From Zanthoxylum bungeanum (Eukaryota; Streptophyta; Magnoliopsida; Sapindales; Rutaceae), in the NCBI GenBank assembly GCA_019454045.1, contig SKCR01021365.1, positions 1 through 64,000 of the forward strand: a DNA stretch of 64,000 nucleotides, in the 5' to 3' direction. Of this stretch, positions 50,633 to 61,758 are shown in pieces (the stretch's first letter is position 1; each line of letters opens with the position of its first letter). The position numbers were made by a program, and so were the translations under genes. The notes beneath the pieces were generated by a model, which saw nothing but the letters and a program-made list of their open reading frames with translations, made no database searches and was not told where the DNA came from.

Positions 50633-51876
50633 GGCTTCTTGCCATAAAGCGGAATCGATATTTCGTATCGCTTCCTCATACGTAGCCGGCTCATTATCCT
50701 CAATAAGATAATATCTACATGAGGTGAGATCAGGAACCCATACCTCTCAGGTACTGTTCTGACTCTCTCCGACCTACGCGGTCCTTGTGTATGTGAAGTT
50801 TGTGGTACAGACTCATCCCGGACGGTCTGTTCTTGTTCCGTCGTTGATTCATTGCCAGGAACAGTATCACTTCGATCTTCATCGAGTTCTACTTTCCTCC
50901 CACTTACCACTGCATTTATAAAATCCTTCTCAAGGAAAAATGCATGTAGAGCAACAAATACTTTGTTCTCTTGCGGGTGATAGAAGTAATATCCTTTGGT
51001 TTCCCTAGGATATCCTACGAAAAGGCATTTATCAGATTTGGGTTCAAGTTTGGTACCTTCCAAACGTTTAACATATGCCCAGCATCCCCAAATCTTCAGG
51101 AAAGAGAAACCTGGTTTCCTTCCTGTCCATATTTCATACGGAGTCTGTTCAACAGACTTCGACGGTACCTTATTCAAAATAAGTATAGCCCTGTTTAATG
51201 TGTATCCCCAGAAGGATATTGGTAGCTCAGTGCGACTCATCATTGACCTTACCATGTCCAACAAGGTGCGGTTTCTCTGTTCGGACACACCGTTTAATTG
51301 CGGTGTTCCAGGAGGAGTCCACTGTGAAAGAATACCATATTCTTTCAAGTAATCTTGAAACTCATAACTTAAGTATTCCCCACCACGGTCTGACCGTAAT
51401 GTCTTAATACTCTTCCCTGTTTGTTTCTCCATTTCGTGTCGAAACTCTTTGAATTTCTCAAAAGTTTCCGACTTGTGTCTCATAAGATACACATAACCGT
51501 AACGAGATGCATCATCTGTAAAGGTTACGAAGTAGTGAAATCCACCTCTAGCCTGGCTAGACATGGGCCCGCATACGTCAGTATGAACGAGAGCCAACAG
51601 TTCTGTGGCACGTTCACCTTTACCGCTAAAAGGTGATTTAGGCATTTTGCCTAAAAGACAAGATTCGCAGACGTCATATGAATTGGGATCAAATTCGTCC
51701 AAGTACCCACTCTTTGAAAGTGTGGATATGCGAGTCTTGTTGATGTGTCCTAGACGACAATGCCACATGTAAGCTTCATCTTTTAGATTACTCCTTTTGA
51801 GCCTTTTGTTTGTCATTTTAGGAGATTCATTTATTTTCAAAATATAAAGACCGTTATTGCAACAGCTGCTGTGCAA
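50629..51876 (-). CDS. Element G integrase ORF (415 codons)
   Basis: This is the longest open frame in the window. Near the start is the GAG-pre-integrase zinc site ([14 protein letters not shown] ... [12 protein letters not shown], residues about 33-75). The D,D,E core follows: HTDVCGPM (about 92), [11 protein letters not shown] (about 160) and [18 protein letters not shown] (about 180-198, the catalytic E being in SEQ). The C-terminal part includes [20 protein letters not shown] and [14 protein letters not shown]. The enzyme joins element cDNA to host DNA in the nucleus. The last about 35 residues are out of frame relative to relatives, from a shift near 50715. It overlaps 51854-52627 by 23 bases through another shift. 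Confidence 0.9.
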   Translation of the reverse strand: MHSSCCNNGLYILKINESPKMTNKRLKRSNLKDEAYMWHCRLGHINKTRISTLSKSGYLDEFDPNSYDVCESCLLGKMPKSPFSGKGERATELLALVHTDVCGPMSSQARGGFHYFVTFTDDASRYGYVYLMRHKSETFEKFKEFRHEMEKQTGKSIKTLRSDRGGEYLSYEFQDYLKEYGILSQWTPPGTPQLNGVSEQRNRTLLDMVRSMMSRTELPISFWGYTLNRAILILNKVPSKSVEQTPYEIWTGRKPGFSFLKIWGCWAYVKRLEGTKLEPKSDKCLFVGYPRETKGYYFYHPQENKVFVALHAFFLEKDFINAVVSGRKVELDEDRSDTVPGNESTTEQEQTVRDESVPQTSHTQGPRRSERVRTVPERYGFLISPHVDIILLRIMSRLRMRKRYEISIPLYGKKP

Positions 51877-52627
51877 ATTTCTGCATCACTTTATATAAAT
51901 AACACCCTGTGTTTCTAAATACAAAAGTGTAACCCTGCTGGGTTAACAATGATACAGATATAATATTCCTAGTTAAACTAGGTAAAAAATAACAGTTCAA
52001 AAGTTTAAGTACATGCCCTGAGGGCAGTTCTAAAACAAAAGTCCCTACGGCCAAAACAGCAACTGGTGTTCCGTTTCCGACCCGTAGATCCATCTCCCCC
52101 GATGCCAGCACCCTGCTATCATGCAGATCCTGCACATCAGTACAAATATGAGCACCACAACCAGAATCAAAAATCCAATTTTTAAAACTAGAAGTATTCA
52201 TATTTATCTCAATGACAAACATACCAGAGGCGATGGCCTTGCCAGCCTTGATATCCTCCCTCTGCCCATTGCTCATTCGGCAGTCACGTTTCCAGTGACC
52301 CCTCTTGCCGCAGTTGAGGCAGATGTCGCGAGATTTGTCCTTTGGCTTCCTAGAAGCCACTGTCAACTTGCCTTTGCCCTTCTTCTTGAAATTCTTCTTC
52401 CTCGCACCTCCAATTGCCTTAGGCCCAGCCCTTGGCGCATGAGAGGTCGATGCATAATGCGCCTCGCGCTTGCTCCCCTTTAGGAGTTCCTTTTCAGACT
52501 CCTTCAGCACGGACAACAACTCTCCGAGAGTGTCGTCAGTATCCATCAACTTATAGTTGATGATGATTTGTTTCCAAGTATCGGGCAGCGATTGCAATAT
52601 CATATCAATCGTCAGCTCTGCCTCCAA
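51854..52627 (-). CDS. Element G gag C-terminal part and protease ORF (257 codons)
   Basis: This frame begins inside gag (MEAELTIDMILQSLPDTWKQ; the M is probably internal). It continues through ELLSVLKESEKELLKG, a lysine-rich linker and a complete CCHC knuckle (CLNCGKRGHWKRDC, about residues 97-110), which binds the element RNA. The aspartic protease follows with FDSGCGAHI (catalytic DSG, about residue 150) and ends with LLNCYFLPSLTRNIISVSLL. The reading frame is lost near 51870 where integrase starts in another frame. All key residues are present, in contrast to element A, where the last knuckle cysteine is tyrosine. Confidence 0.9.
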   Translation of the reverse strand: MEAELTIDMILQSLPDTWKQIIINYKLMDTDDTLGELLSVLKESEKELLKGSKREAHYASTSHAPRAGPKAIGGARKKNFKKKGKGKLTVASRKPKDKSRDICLNCGKRGHWKRDCRMSNGQREDIKAGKAIASGMFVIEINMNTSSFKNWIFDSGCGAHICTDVQDLHDSRVLASGEMDLRVGNGTPVAVLAVGTFVLELPSGHVLKLLNCYFLPSLTRNIISVSLLTQQGYTFVFRNTGCYLYKVMQKFAQQLLQ

Positions 52628-53065
52628 GACAATGCCATATTGGCTAACTCATCTATGTCAGCGATCATTTGAGTCCCGTGGGCCTCAACTGATGCGCCGT
52701 CTGTCATCCGGGAGCGGAAGAGTTTCCTTACTAGCTCGTACCTCTTCATCCGCTTGTAGTGCGGTGAAGATCACGCAATCTTGCCATCATGTTATAGGGA
52801 TCCAAGTCCCTATTCTGGCGTCTGAAATGCTGGGTCATTGCAGCGAGCATAATTGACTGAGCTTGGTCACAATCATCACTATGAGTTTCCATAACTCTAG
52901 CTCCAGTGGCTCAGTGGGGTTTAGGCAGGAGAGGTCTCTGAATAGTATACAGCACCCTCTCAGCCCCAAGCACTATTTGAGGTTCATTTCCCAGTCGGCA
53001 AAGTTTGTCCCTTTGAAGACATTATCGCCCATGATTATGTCGCGGATATTACCTTTGCCAATCAT
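52628..53065 (-). pseudogene. Element G gag N-terminal part, frameshifted
   Basis: The likely gag start is the ATG at 53065 on the minus strand, giving MIGKGNIRDIIMGDNVFKGT and then FADWEMNL, followed by a stop. The remainder to 52628 is similar to gag of element A (5064-5528) but needs several single-base corrections to read through. The product would be the capsid precursor. Confidence 0.8.
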
Positions 53066-55274
53066 CTTGACGACTATAGTCCAACTATAAAGTCAACGAT
53101 GTTATGGGTACAGTCAAACTGTTACAAGTAAAATAACAATATATTAGTACAACTAATTTTTAAAAATATTGACGAAAATATTTTGAAAGATGCGTAAGGC
53201 TAAATATCTGAACGAAATTGCAAATTCAATAATAGCCTCCCACTATTTTCTTCAAGTCTCTAACCCTCTGTAGAGAACTCGGGAAATCGAATTTCCTAGT
53301 GGGCTAGGATCCCGTTAAATAACACACAACCTTGACTTTGGCCAATAAAAAAAATGTATGCTATTTAACTTAGGTAGATCTCCATGATCAATTGGATCTC
53401 ATCCAATTCCTAGATCCGGTTAGGTGGACATCCAAGTCCGAAACATATGTAAATGTCAATATATCCAATACATTTTCCTAACCCTATCCTCTGAATCATC
53501 TAGGCCTTGGCTTTGGCCAAAAACAAACCTAATGATTCCAGTTAAGCGGGACCCATTGACGAGGAAAGTTTCGTAATCAATGTCATTGGAAAAAAGTGAC
53601 TTGACTTTGGCCATAAAAATCACGATTTGGACAAGACACCGATATGTAACAGAACTCTCATGATTCAAGTACATCCTTGATTGACAAAGGTCTTGACTTT
53701 GGTCAAAAACAAACCAATGCCAACTTCGGATCTTGAACAAGAATCATTCAATGGAAGGATATTGCTTAATATAATTGAGGGATTTTCGCGTAATTGGCAA
53801 CCATTTATTTATCTTTGTTAGGTCTCATAATCATTACACCCTTAAGCATGCTTCTAAAACATCATAAGCGCGTAAAGTAAATTAATAGTGATATGCGGAT
53901 GGATATATAAACAACTTGTTCCTAGAACAAATCACTCCCTTTCCTCTCCCCGCTAGCACTATTCTACTTCTACCCAATTACATAATACAATAAGAGAAAC
54001 CTCATTTACATTGAGGGGAATTAGGTGAGAAGAGAATACAAAGAGATAAAGAGATAAGGCTGGACACGCAGGTCCAATTTATAAATTCCAAATTACAATA
54101 ATTTCTAAAATTACCCTTTCCCTTCTAATATCCATCCGATATACACTATTCATTCCTCACATACATATATATTCAAACAAGACATGCTTCTACAACCAAT
54201 CTAATCCAATTAATTAGTCTTTGTTTAAGTGATCATCCAATGTTCAAACAACGGTTTGATTTTGCGCGAGTCCAACTCGATTGAGAATAAGTACATAAGG
54301 TACGAATTCGCGAATTATATCGAACTACTTATTAAATCTGATTTATGATTTAATTCGTATTCAATACTAATCATTTATTTAATTCCAAATTAAATGTTTA
54401 CACTTTTAATGTGCTTTAAAGACTTAGATTCTAAATCTAATTCTATTGGGTCTCAAAGCCCAACTAACATCCAATGTTTAATTTAATTCAAGTCAAATGG
54501 GCTTTCAATTGATTTATTAAGGCTTGGGCTTTGGTCAATGGGGTCAAACCCAATACCAAGCCCAAATAAGGAATCACCCTTAAAAGCCATAAAACCAATT
54601 TTAAGCCCATAAGGCCCAATTAAATTATTAAAGCCCATTATATTATATTTGGACTTAATGGAGTGATTTAGGCCCAAATTGGATCCAATCCTTTTGGCCC
54701 AAATCTACTTGGTCCAACCAAGCCCATTATGCCCAAATACAATATTAAAAGCCCAATTCACCAATTAAGCCATTAATAAATTTTAATATTCCAAACATTA
54801 AAGTCCAATTAATTAAAGTGTAATACCAAGATTAATACATTAAACCAAATATTTCAAAAATACCCATTTAATTTATTAATCATGTATTTTGCAAAATAAA
54901 TGTCCAAAAATTAATTTATCAAAAAATCAACTCCATTTCATGTCCTTGTAGATTCGGCCAAGGTAAGTTTTTTGTGTCGATTTTTTTTCAATCCGATTGA
55001 ATTACTAATCTACGTCCCGTATACGTTCTAAGTCATCCAATGATCTTAAACACAAAAATTCCAATACATCAAATGTAACATCACATTCGGCCAAGGCATA
55101 AATTTGGGGGAAAAACATCCAATGCATTTTTCATAAAATTGATTTCATATTATGTCATTTAACATACATATAAGCATACTCATTCATCAAATTTCACAAG
55201 AACATGCTTCAATCAATTTTACCCAAATTTTAACCTAAAGTATTTCATGCTTAAACCTAGCTCAATGATACCAT
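53066..55274 (-). mobile_element. Leader of element G (about 2.2 kb, non-coding)
   Basis: It matches leaders of C, F and H. It has the CTCTAACCCTCTGTAGAG block near 53260, and copies of the leader motif in reverse (CTTGACTTTGGCCA-type) near 53331, 53599 and 53694. A GCCCA-rich stretch lies at about 54450-54780, and the primer site at 55261-55274. Confidence 0.8.
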
Positions 55275-57238
55275 TGTTGGTTTCTATATGTGTCCCAAAC
55301 AAAGATTAAGCATATGAAAACTATAAATGAATATATATATAAAAGACTTGAAGCATGGCGGAATCATACTTACAAAGCTATGTGATGAAGAAGATGATCA
55401 AATGGGTGGAAGCTCCAAGTGTTGGAAAGATTCGGCCAAGAGGAGGAAGAAGACTTGAAGCTCCAAGCTTTTGTATTCCAAGCTCTTTGATGGTTTCCCT
55501 ATCACCTCCTTTGATCCTTGCTTGTGCTAGCAAAAATGGAGAATAGAAGATCAAATCTTCCTTTTGCCTTTCCATGGAGTTCACGGCAATGTGAAGAAAT
55601 TTGAGAGAGAAAGAGTTTTGTGTAATTGATTTGTTTTACCAAAAATCAATTTATATTTATGCCATAATTTATTAAATTAATAATAAAAATCTATGACACA
55701 AAACATGCAATGGCTTAGAGTGTCAAACACTCAAACTCCATGCAAAACCTTTGAGTGTAATGCACACTATCACCATGCAATGCCCTTGAGTGTAATGCAC
55801 ACTATCACCATGCAATGCCTTATCAATTAAATAATGCATATAATGACAAGTGTCATGTGGGCCCCACACGTTTCCAAATGAAGTGGGCCCACGTGCACTC
55901 ACGCATTCGGGTTCGATATTTCCGAAATACCGAGCTTACGTCGCGACGTTAATTAAACCGAATTTAAATAAATAATTGCGCCAGGCGAAATTATTATTTA
56001 CGTCACTAACGAATTAATTCTAAATTAACTCGTATGCCCGAATTAAAATCTAATTTTAATTTCGCGTCGAAATCGAATTTCGATTATTATATCGAATACA
56101 ATAATTATCGATTAATTCCAAATTAATCGTTCTCTCTCTAAATTAGGCACTTTATCCAAGATAAAGTTTCTCCGCAATTAATCCAATATTAATTAAGTCC
56201 GAATCAAATATCATAGGTGAATCTTCAGGAAGCGACCCAAGAGATCTCCGGATATTTTGGCAGTAAATACGGTCGTCGGATAATCCGAACACGTACGTAC
56301 CTCGTACTACGTCTTTACCGATTCACAAGACAAGGTTGGCATCTAGCAAAGCGCCATGCCTACCCAATTCTCCAGAAATATCTTATAGGAACATAAGATC
56401 TATATCAAGCGTAGTATACCGTAGTATTGCGTACATCGATCCAGTATCGGATGATCACATGTTAGGCCTGGGGCTGAAGATGTGTCTCCCCGTACGAAAC
56501 ATATATCGGACATCAAGCAACCAGTCTCTTTAAATCGGAAAATCCTGACCTGGTCATATTGTCCCGACGGTTGCAACCTTTATAGAGTACTAGTTCTGTG
56601 CCCTGCGTGATCATCACCTCCATATGTCTGAAGCGATACTTCCATCTCGACATCACATCCAGTACACTACGATTCTCGATAAACCCAGAAGAGGTGTACA
56701 CAGAACCGGCTAAGGTCCCCAACCACCAAAACAAAGTTTACCGATTGTCGCAAGTAACTACGATGTAAGTCTCAGGTTAAGACCATATACACCTACCCTG
56801 ATGCGGCCTCCCATAGACACGCAGACATACTACCAATGGGATTCCGCGGGGTCTATCCAGAGCGAAGCTGTTTTCCGTACCATCGGTAAAAACAACCTCC
56901 TATCGCACTTGCATAAGTATCCAATACTTAAATATATGAGAACTATGCCGTTGTGCCCTCACAACGTGCACAAGTGCAATACTAGTCTATTCCGCATTAT
57001 CGATGTCCGATCTCGATAATACTCCGACTAGGGATATTAATGATTAAACCTTTATGGATTGATACTGTCTCATATCATCTCAATCCGGTACTAATCATAT
57101 GGACTTTCGCCATTTATATATCAAAGTAAATAAACATTACAAAACGGCAAAAGGCAATTTCATTATCACATAGTTAATTTTGTACAATAATACAATATCA
57201 TTTACAAACAGTGACGCTATGGGACATAATGTCTAACA
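55275..57238 (-). mobile_element. 5' LTR of element G
   Basis: The ends are TGTTGGTTTCTATATG and ...ATGTCTAACA. Compared with the 3' LTR at 47128, most differences are missing single bases in short homopolymers, for example near 55287, 56383, 56489 and 56730. Confidence 0.9.
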
Positions 57239-58241
57239 CCCCGGATATGTTGGCAGTAAATACGGTCGTCGGAGTATCCAAATCTCGTACGTACCAAGTA
57301 CTACGTCTACCGATTTACGAGACAAGGTCGGCTCCTAGCAAAGCACGATGTCTACCAAATTCTCCGGTCATATTCATCTAAGAATATTAAGATCTGTATC
57401 AAGCGTAGTATACCATTGTATTGTGTATATCGGCCCAGTATCGGATAGTCACGTGCCAGGGCTGGGGCTGGATAAGTGTCTGCCCCGTCCGAAACACATA
57501 TCGGATGTCTGGTAACATAGTCGCTATAATCGGATATTCATGACATGGTCACAATATCCCGATTGGATGCGCATCACTCAAGAGCACTAGTATCGTATCC
57601 TGCGTGACATCATCTACACTATGACTGAAGTGATACTTCCGTCTCGACATCACACCCAATACACTACGACTCTCTGATAAACCCAGAAGTGGTGTACACA
57701 GAACCGGTTAAAGCCCTGTAACACCAAGACCAAAGTCTATCGATTATCGTAAGTATTAGCAATGTAAGTCTCAGGTTAAGATTATACACACCTACCTTGA
57801 TTTCGGCCTCCCATAGACACATAGTCATAATACCAATGGGATTCTGAGGGGTCTATCCAGAGCGAAGCTGTTTCCCGTACCATCGGTGAAACACGACCTC
57901 CTATCGCACTTGCATAAGTATCCTATACTTATATATATGAGAACTATGCCGTTGTGCCCTCACAACGCGCACAAGTGCAATACTAGCCTATTCCGCATTA
58001 TCGATGTCCAGTCTCGATAATACTCCGGCTAGGGATATTTAATGATTAATCCTTCGGGGACTGATACTGTCTTATATCATTCTCAGTCCAGGAACTAATC
58101 ACAGGGACCTCTCATCATTTATATATCTATGGTGATCTAATCACTAATGATGAGAGTGCAATTTCCTTGTCACATAGTTAATTTATACAACAACACCATG
58201 ATCTGTACAAATAGTGACGCTATGGGTCATATTATCCAACA
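57239..58241 (-). mobile_element. 5' LTR of element F, second part
   Basis: It continues from 47127 at CCCCGGATATGTTGGCAG and ends ...GGGTCATATTATCCAACA, followed by the CTTTG duplication and E's gag. Confidence 0.9.
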
Positions 58242-58246
58242 CTTTG

Positions 58247-59486
58247 AACGTTGCACCACCAATTCCCATTCGAGACAGAACCATTCCGGTGGTTGACAGA
58301 CTCATTTCCTGTATTGTACTTCCTCCCTTACCAGCAAATGTGTGTGACATCAAAACATGCATTCAGATGATTCAGCAGCAGTCAGTTCAGTTCGGGGGGA
58401 ATGCAACTGAAGATCCTAATTCCCACATCAGCAACTTCCTGGAAGTTTACGGCACTTTTAACTACAACAGAGCATCAGAAAGAAGCAATGAGACTGCGTG
58501 TTTTTCCATACTCCTTGAAGGACAGAGCTAAAGCTTGGCTACATTCACTACCAGCAGGTTCCATCACAACATGGAACACTTTAGCCACCAAATTTCTGGC
58601 AAAGTACTTTCACCAGCCAGAACCGGAAAATTGAGGAATGACATCACATCTTTTGTACAACAAGATTCAGAATCCCTCTGCGAAGCTTGGGAAAGGTATA
58701 AAGATTTACTTCGGAAATGTCCTCACCATGAGATTCAAAAATGGCTTCAAGTCCAAACATTCTATAATGGGCTTTCTGGAATAATGAGAACCACAATCGA
58801 TGCTGCTGCTGGAGGAGCCTTGATGGCAAAAGGAGAAGATCAAGCCTGGGACCTAATCGAAGAAATGGCCAACAACAATTCCTTGTGGCCAACAGAAAGG
58901 AGCATGATCCAAAGAATTGCAGGAATTTATGAAGTTGGAGCAAACACAGCAGTGAATACCAGGCTGGATCAGATATGCAAATGTCTAGAAAACTTAGCAC
59001 GCAAGTTGTAAACATCGCTGGATCCACAAGTTCACATATGGAGGAGCACCAGAACCAAACCAACATGAAGAGACGGTGAATTATGTCAACAATTTCAACA
59101 GACAAGGGAACAATCCATATTCCAACACCTACAACCCAGGGTGGAAAAATCATCCTAATTTATCATGGAGCAACAATTCAGGCCAACAGCAGAACTATCC
59201 ATCACCTGAATTCCAACAACAGAACAAAGGCCAGGAGCAGGCAAATGAATCAGGAATAACAGAAGTGTTGACCTACTTGAAAAAGATGGAAGCAAAACAC
59301 GACTCTCAAGCAGCAAGATATGATACTATATTTCAAAGCCATTTAGCCTCTATCAAAGCACTGGAGAATCAAATGGACAACTGGCAAATGCTCAGAGTTA
59401 CAGACCGCCAGGTACCCTTCCTAGCAACCCAGAGCCAAATCCAAGGAACATGGGGGGGAATGAGCAATGTCATGCCATCATGTTAA
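58247..59486 (+). pseudogene. Element E gag, 3' part (Athila type), frameshifted
   Basis: The frame resumes in register after element F (NVAPPIPIRDRTIPVVDRLI). Four open stretches follow. 58247-58531 ends at LLEGQS. 58401-58634 contains the retrotransposon gag core (RAKAWLHSLPAGSITTWNTL, KFLAKYF). 58535-59011 contains LCEAWERYKDLLRKCPHHEI, TFYNGLSGIMRTTIDAAAGG and DLIEEMANNN. 59076-59486 contains NPYSNTYNPGWKNHPNLSWS and a glutamine-rich tail. Shifts near 58500, 58625 and 59030 break it. The order and motifs are those of Athila gag, the structural shell protein. Confidence 0.9.
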
Positions 59487-59562
59487 AAAGCGGTACTGAA
59501 ATCAACAAAGATGTTGGAGCCAAAACAACTGTTGAGGAAGTCCAAAAGAAACAAAGCAACAG

Positions 59563-60186
59563 ATGGAGGAAAAAGAAGCAAAGGAAAAAGAACAGATCAC
59601 TCCACCTCCACATTTTCCTCAACATCTTCAGAAGACCAAATTGGACAAGAAGTTTTCTCGGTTCCTGGAGATCTTCAAAAAGCTGCATATCAACATTCCA
59701 TTTGTAGAAGCGTTGGAACAAATGCCCACCTATGCCAAATTCATGAAAGATATTCTTTCACGAAAACGGAGATTGGGAGATTACGAGACAGTAGCATTAA
59801 CAGAAGAATACAGTGCCATCATTCAGAGGAAACTTCCCCCGAAGTTGAAAGATCCTGGCAGTTTCACTGTTCCTTGCGTCATAGGAGAACATAACTTTGG
59901 TAAGGCTTTGTGTGATTTAGGTGCGAGAGTTTACTTGATGCCTTTCTCTATTTTCAGGAAATTTCAGATTGCAGAAACAATGCCAACTTCAGTCTCACTG
60001 CAACTTGCTGATAGAACGCTCGTATTTCCGAGAGGCGTAGTTGAGGATGTGCTGGTCAAGGTTGACAAATTCATTTTCCCAGCAGATTTTATTGTCCTTC
60101 ATATGGAGGAAGACGCAGACGTACCAATCATCATTGGGAGACCATTCTTGGCTACAGGTCGAACAATTATTGATGTACAAAAATGA
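59563..60186 (+). CDS. Element E gag-pol linker and aspartic protease (207 codons)
   Basis: The frame runs from a charged segment (MEEKEAKEKEQITPPPHFPQ) through FVEALEQMPTYAKFMKDILS, typical of Athila polyproteins before the protease. The protease follows, with ALCDLGARVYLMPFSIF (about residues 116-132). The catalytic aspartate is in DLGA, and the family usually has DLGAS where this copy has DLGAR. The flap and IIIGRPFLATGRTIIDV (about 188-204) are intact. The frame stops at a TGA (60184-60186) where relatives continue with a glycine codon. The next frame continues the same protein after this stop. The ATG used is probably internal to a longer gag-pol frame. Confidence 0.87.
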   Translation: MEEKEAKEKEQITPPPHFPQHLQKTKLDKKFSRFLEIFKKLHINIPFVEALEQMPTYAKFMKDILSRKRRLGDYETVALTEEYSAIIQRKLPPKLKDPGSFTVPCVIGEHNFGKALCDLGARVYLMPFSIFRKFQIAETMPTSVSLQLADRTLVFPRGVVEDVLVKVDKFIFPADFIVLHMEEDADVPIIIGRPFLATGRTIIDVQK

Positions 60187-60195
60187 GAATTAACC

Positions 60196-60789
60196 ATGAG
60201 GGTACAGGACCAAGAAGTAACACTCAATGTTTTCAAGGCCATGAATTTCCCAGATGATGAAAAGAAGGAGGAATGTTTCAGACTAGATGTGATACACAGT
60301 ACCATTCAAAACTCCAATGCAATGCAAAGTTCTACTGACAAACTTAAAACATGTCAATTGCCTGTGGAGCCTAAAGATAAAGCGTCTTTTGTACTGAAAG
60401 AGCCAATTCTTGCACTACAAGCAACAGAAGAGAAAAAGTTCCACCAACTCAACGAATTGGAGGAATTTCATAATCAGCCTTTTGAGGATGCCAAATTGTA
60501 CAAAGAAAAGGGCAAGAAGAGACATGATGAGAAGTTAGTGCGCATACAACTGGAACCAGGGCAGAAGGTACTGTTAAACAAATCAAGGGTGAAATTCTTC
60601 CCATGGAAGCCAAAATCACGGTGGTCAGGTCCATTTGTGATCACCAAAGTTTTACCAAATAGAGCCGTTGAGATACATGATCCTGACGCTAACAAAACTT
60701 TCAAGGTTAAAAACAAGCGTGTCAAGCACTACTGGGGAGAAACATTTGAGCGACAAAAAGAAAGTGTTACACTTTCAGATCCAACTTAA
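60196..60789 (+). CDS. Element E protease tail fused to integrase C-terminus (deletion product)
   Basis: The 197-codon frame first continues the protease region (MRVQDQEVTLNVFKAMNFPD, EECFRLDVI). Near residues 70-85 it passes directly into the C-terminal end of a Ty3 integrase: LNELEEFHNQPFEDAKLYKE, KKRHDEKL, PGQKVLLNKSRVKFFPWKPK, SRWSGPFVITKVLPNRAVEI and KTFKVKNKRVKHYWGE. RT, RNase H, the integrase zinc site and the D,D,E core are absent. The deletion is in frame and lies near 60410-60440. The product cannot reverse-transcribe or integrate. Downstream is GCGCTAGCAGGGAGGCAACCC (60829-60849), a stretch commonly found after pol in these elements. Confidence 0.87.
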   Translation: MRVQDQEVTLNVFKAMNFPDDEKKEECFRLDVIHSTIQNSNAMQSSTDKLKTCQLPVEPKDKASFVLKEPILALQATEEKKFHQLNELEEFHNQPFEDAKLYKEKGKKRHDEKLVRIQLEPGQKVLLNKSRVKFFPWKPKSRWSGPFVITKVLPNRAVEIHDPDANKTFKVKNKRVKHYWGETFERQKESVTLSDPT

Positions 60790-60925
60790 CGTTCGAGAAG
60801 CCAAGTCTGGCTGACGACTTTAAACTTAGCGCTAGCAGGGAGGCAACCCATGCAATTTATGTATATATTGTGATTTGGTGTGTTTTATTTTTGTGTTTAA
60901 TTTTTGCAGGATTAGTCATTTCAAA
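60790..60925 (+). other. Spacer after pol with a splice-acceptor-like sequence
   Basis: It contains the GCAGGGAGGCAACCC block and then a T-rich stretch ending TTTTTGCAG at 60901-60909, a good plant 3' splice site. In Athila elements the third ORF is thought to be expressed from a spliced RNA, so this may be the acceptor for the following segment. The donor was not identified. Confidence 0.5.
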
Positions 60926-61485
60926 ATGGAAGATGCTCTCGCAAATCTTCGCAAGCAATTTCCTTCTCTCCCTCAAAAATCTCTGATGAAAGTTTACAAA
61001 GCTCGCTTGGAACGGATGAGGTTACTGACAATTCACGGTGTCCTAATGATATTCGTTGGGTAATTGAAGCACGAGTCCGATTGGCAGGTGAGTCTTCTGA
61101 CTCTTTTATTTCACATCTGCCTGGTTTTGGAGAAGAAGCACCTATGCAAAGAAACGAAGAGCTAAACAAATGGGTGTTTGTTTTAAATGTGCACGATTTA
61201 ATTGCAACACTCGTTGTCGTTCTTTAGGAATGGTGTCTGATAATCGCGAAGACAAAATAAATTCATTAGGGATGGCTTGAGTAAGGAGTCTTTAGATGAA
61301 ATATCTTCAACTCTTGAGACGCATCCCAGTGGATATGTTCACATGCCATTCGCAACTTACATACACAATTCCAAAAAGAAAGACAACAATTAGGTCTCGG
61401 GAATCTGACTCAAAAAGACCCTGTTTGCCAATTTATAAGAAAATTGGATGGGAAGCTTGTCCCTGACGCATAGACGTCAATCAAG
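60926..61485 (+). pseudogene. Unrecognised degenerate coding segment upstream of the LOG ORF
   Basis: Starting at an ATG (60926) shortly after a splice-acceptor-like site, coding-like sequence runs through three frames. First MEDALANLRKQFPSLPQKSL to LERMR; then, after a shift near 61020, CPNDIRWVIEARVRLAGESS and FISHLPGFGEEAPMQR; then, after a shift near 61147, KRRAKQMGVCFKCARFNCNT with RCRSLGMVSDNRED. Beyond a TGA near 61278 more fragments follow (SLDEISSTLETHPSGYVHMP, KDPVCQFIRKLDGKLVPDA). The cysteine pattern C-x2-C-x4-C-x3-C suggests a metal-binding knuckle. I do not recognise the family. Its position suggests it is part of the same third-ORF transcript as LOG. At least four lesions make it a pseudogene, or sequence errors are present. 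Confidence 0.55.
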
Positions 61486-61731
61486 CTGTTACTTTTTCTG
61501 TAAATATTATATCTCTTTGTCTTTTCTTAATAATTATGATTTGTTTTGTTGTTTTCTTTTATTTTCTCCGACAGGATCAGACCTTTTTGACTATCACAAT
61601 ATTATTTCGCTACTAATCGTCCTCTGGAAGATACTTGTGCTATTTTTACTCACCCTTTTCAGGTACTATAAATTCAGCCATCATTGCACTTTTGAAGGCA
61701 TCCAGAGTTGAGAAAGAAAAGAAATACATAA
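61486..61731 (+). other. Possible intron and short coding remnant before the LOG ORF
   Basis: CTGTAAATAT (about 61498) could be a donor and TTTCTCCGACAG (about 61564-61575) an acceptor, with a T-rich stretch between. After it, GTINSAIIALLKASRVEKEK reads in one frame (about 61662-61721) and leads towards the LOG start in a different frame. The LOG protein may therefore have had a longer N-terminus. Confidence 0.4.
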
Positions 61732-61758
61732 AAATGGAAGCCACTTCAAGAAGACGAG

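Larger units (their letters stand above)
47128..57238 (-). mobile_element. Copia element G, complete and youngest of the nest
   Basis: The 3' LTR is 47128-49098 (1971 bp) and the 5' LTR 55275-57238 (1964 bp), nearly identical apart from many 1-base indels. The target duplication is CCCCT (47123-47127) against CCCCG (57239-57243), one mismatch. The primer site is at 55261-55274 (minus strand ATGGTATCATTGAG) and the polypurine tract at 49099-49111. All copia domains are present in long open stretches, so it is the best candidate in the window for a recently active copy. Confidence 0.92.
38999..58241 (-). mobile_element. Copia element F, complete, nested in E gag
   Basis: The target duplication CTTTG is perfect (38994-38998 and 58242-58246). 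The 3' LTR is 38999-40152 (shortened), the internal region 40153-46072, and the 5' LTR 46073-47127 plus 57239-58241, split by element G. The primer site on the minus strand is ATGGCATCAAGAGC (46059-46072). The first base of the left end is G where T is expected (GGTTGAG for TGTTGAG). Comparable LTR parts differ by about four substitutions in the first 200 bases, yet the coding region is a fossil. Confidence 0.9.

Noticed and set aside
58644..59153. 169-codon minus-strand frame
   Set aside because: It is antisense to the Athila gag core and is explained by that coding sequence.
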